NCBI RefSeq assembly: GCF_013343215.1
Contig: NZ_CP039143.1
Coordinates: 2,542,001 to 2,606,000, forward strand
Direction of reading: 5' to 3'
DNA: 64,000 bases
Source of the DNA: Acinetobacter sp. 10FS3-1
Lineage (GTDB): Bacteria; Pseudomonadota; Gammaproteobacteria; Pseudomonadales; Moraxellaceae
Shown here: one piece after another, positions 63,646 through 64,000 of the stretch
Numbering within the stretch: the first letter of the stretch is position 1
Layout: every line of letters starts with the position of its first letter
Notes under the pieces: model-generated
Told to the model about the DNA's origin: nothing
Database searches by the model: none
The model's input: the letters and a program-made list of their open reading frames with translations, nothing else
Translations under genes and position numbers: made by a program

Positions 63646-64000
63646 ATGGAATCATTTATAAAAGCAGACCATACTGAGCCTTCGGTCATTGTTTTTGACG
63701 TGTTTGGTACACTTGTAGAAATAGGAGAAAGACGTTCCCCATATAGAAAATTAATGAAATGGCTAAAAGAAAATGGGCGACAACCAAAACCTGATGATGC
63801 CAAATTTATTATGTCCCACAATTTGAATTTGGCAGAGCTTACAAAGCGATTAGCAGTAAATATTCCAGACCAATTTCTGCAAGAACTTGAGCATGATTTA
63901 GATAAAGAGTTACGCTCTATTAGACTGCATGAAGATACCTTATCAACTTTGGAAGAATTAAAAAAATTGGGATTCAGATTGGCATTATGCTCAAATTTAG
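63646..64000 (+). CDS. HAD-superfamily hydrolase, 3' end cut by the window edge
   Basis: 118 codons are visible from ATG 63646. Motif I is FDVFGTLVE (about residues 17-25), where the first Asp is the nucleophile; motif II is LALCSNL at the very edge. Between them is a helical cap region with YRKLMKWLKENGRQPKP. This fits a haloacid-dehalogenase-like phosphatase with a C1 cap. The DxFGT form, lacking the second Asp of DxDGT, is common in dehalogenase-type and some phosphatase members. The substrate is unknown. No good ribosome-binding site is visible. Confidence 0.75.
   Translation, partial: MESFIKADHTEPSVIVFDVFGTLVEIGERRSPYRKLMKWLKENGRQPKPDDAKFIMSHNLNLAELTKRLAVNIPDQFLQELEHDLDKELRSIRLHEDTLSTLEELKKLGFRLALCSNL

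Overview
The window is a chromosomal segment of an Acinetobacter species (Moraxellaceae, Gammaproteobacteria). The evidence is the combination of an AbeM-type MATE pump, a CraA-type chloramphenicol/MFS pump, the minor-pilin/competence cluster in the order fimU-pilV-pilW-pilX-pilY1-pilE-comF, a lipase chaperone gene upstream of its lipase, a pilin gene followed by PglL/TfpO-type O-oligosaccharyltransferases, and moderate-to-low GC. The species cannot be fixed from sequence alone. No rRNA, tRNA or CRISPR array was seen.

Layout. 1-10.5 kb is housekeeping metabolism: dxs (cut by the left edge), ribA, the two coproporphyrinogen oxidation genes hemN and hemF (divergent), aroE, a DmdC-type acyl-CoA dehydrogenase, a cold-shock gene and hemW. 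10.5-24 kb holds membrane transport and small accessory genes (YdcZ-like, abeM, an AarF/UbiB-like kinase, crcB, hopJ-like, a methyltransferase between two related exported proteins, an orphan ParA, an AI-2E family protein, sodC, craA) and ends in a decayed pirin gene next to a heptanucleotide tandem repeat. 24-34.5 kb holds a D-2-hydroxyglutarate dehydrogenase-like gene divergent from serA, two tandem RhtA-like exporters, a hemerythrin, truB, and the lipase chaperone/lipase pair with a small secreted-peptide ORF between them. 34.6-37 kb is the rpsP-rimM-trmD-rplS operon. 37-44 kb is the minor pilin/PilY1 operon needed for type IV pili and natural transformation. 44-50 kb holds ispH, gmk, rpoZ, a spoT whose synthetase domain looks dead, ridA, and an iron module (Fur box, bfd, bfr) whose bacterioferritin lacks most ferroxidase ligands.

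The most unusual part is 50.5-64 kb. Reading leftward are a PglL-type glycosyltransferase, a second very AT-rich one, and a pilin gene that has lost its leader peptide. About 0.8 kb away an intact pilin with a sigma-54 promoter and PilR-like sites reads rightward. The two pilin 5' regions form an inverted repeat, and flipping the intervening 0.8 kb would move promoter plus leader, in frame, from one pilin to the other. Next to it lies an operon of three overlapping tyrosine recombinase genes plus a small coiled-coil gene (Tn554-like in layout), then two convergent regulatory units with clear palindromic operators (ribbon-helix-helix and XRE repressors), unknown genes and a HAD hydrolase cut by the right edge. 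I read this as a mobile or site-specific recombination island attached to the pilin locus. Either it inserted into the pilin and carries a replacement, or it hosts a pilin switch; the far end of the island is outside the window.
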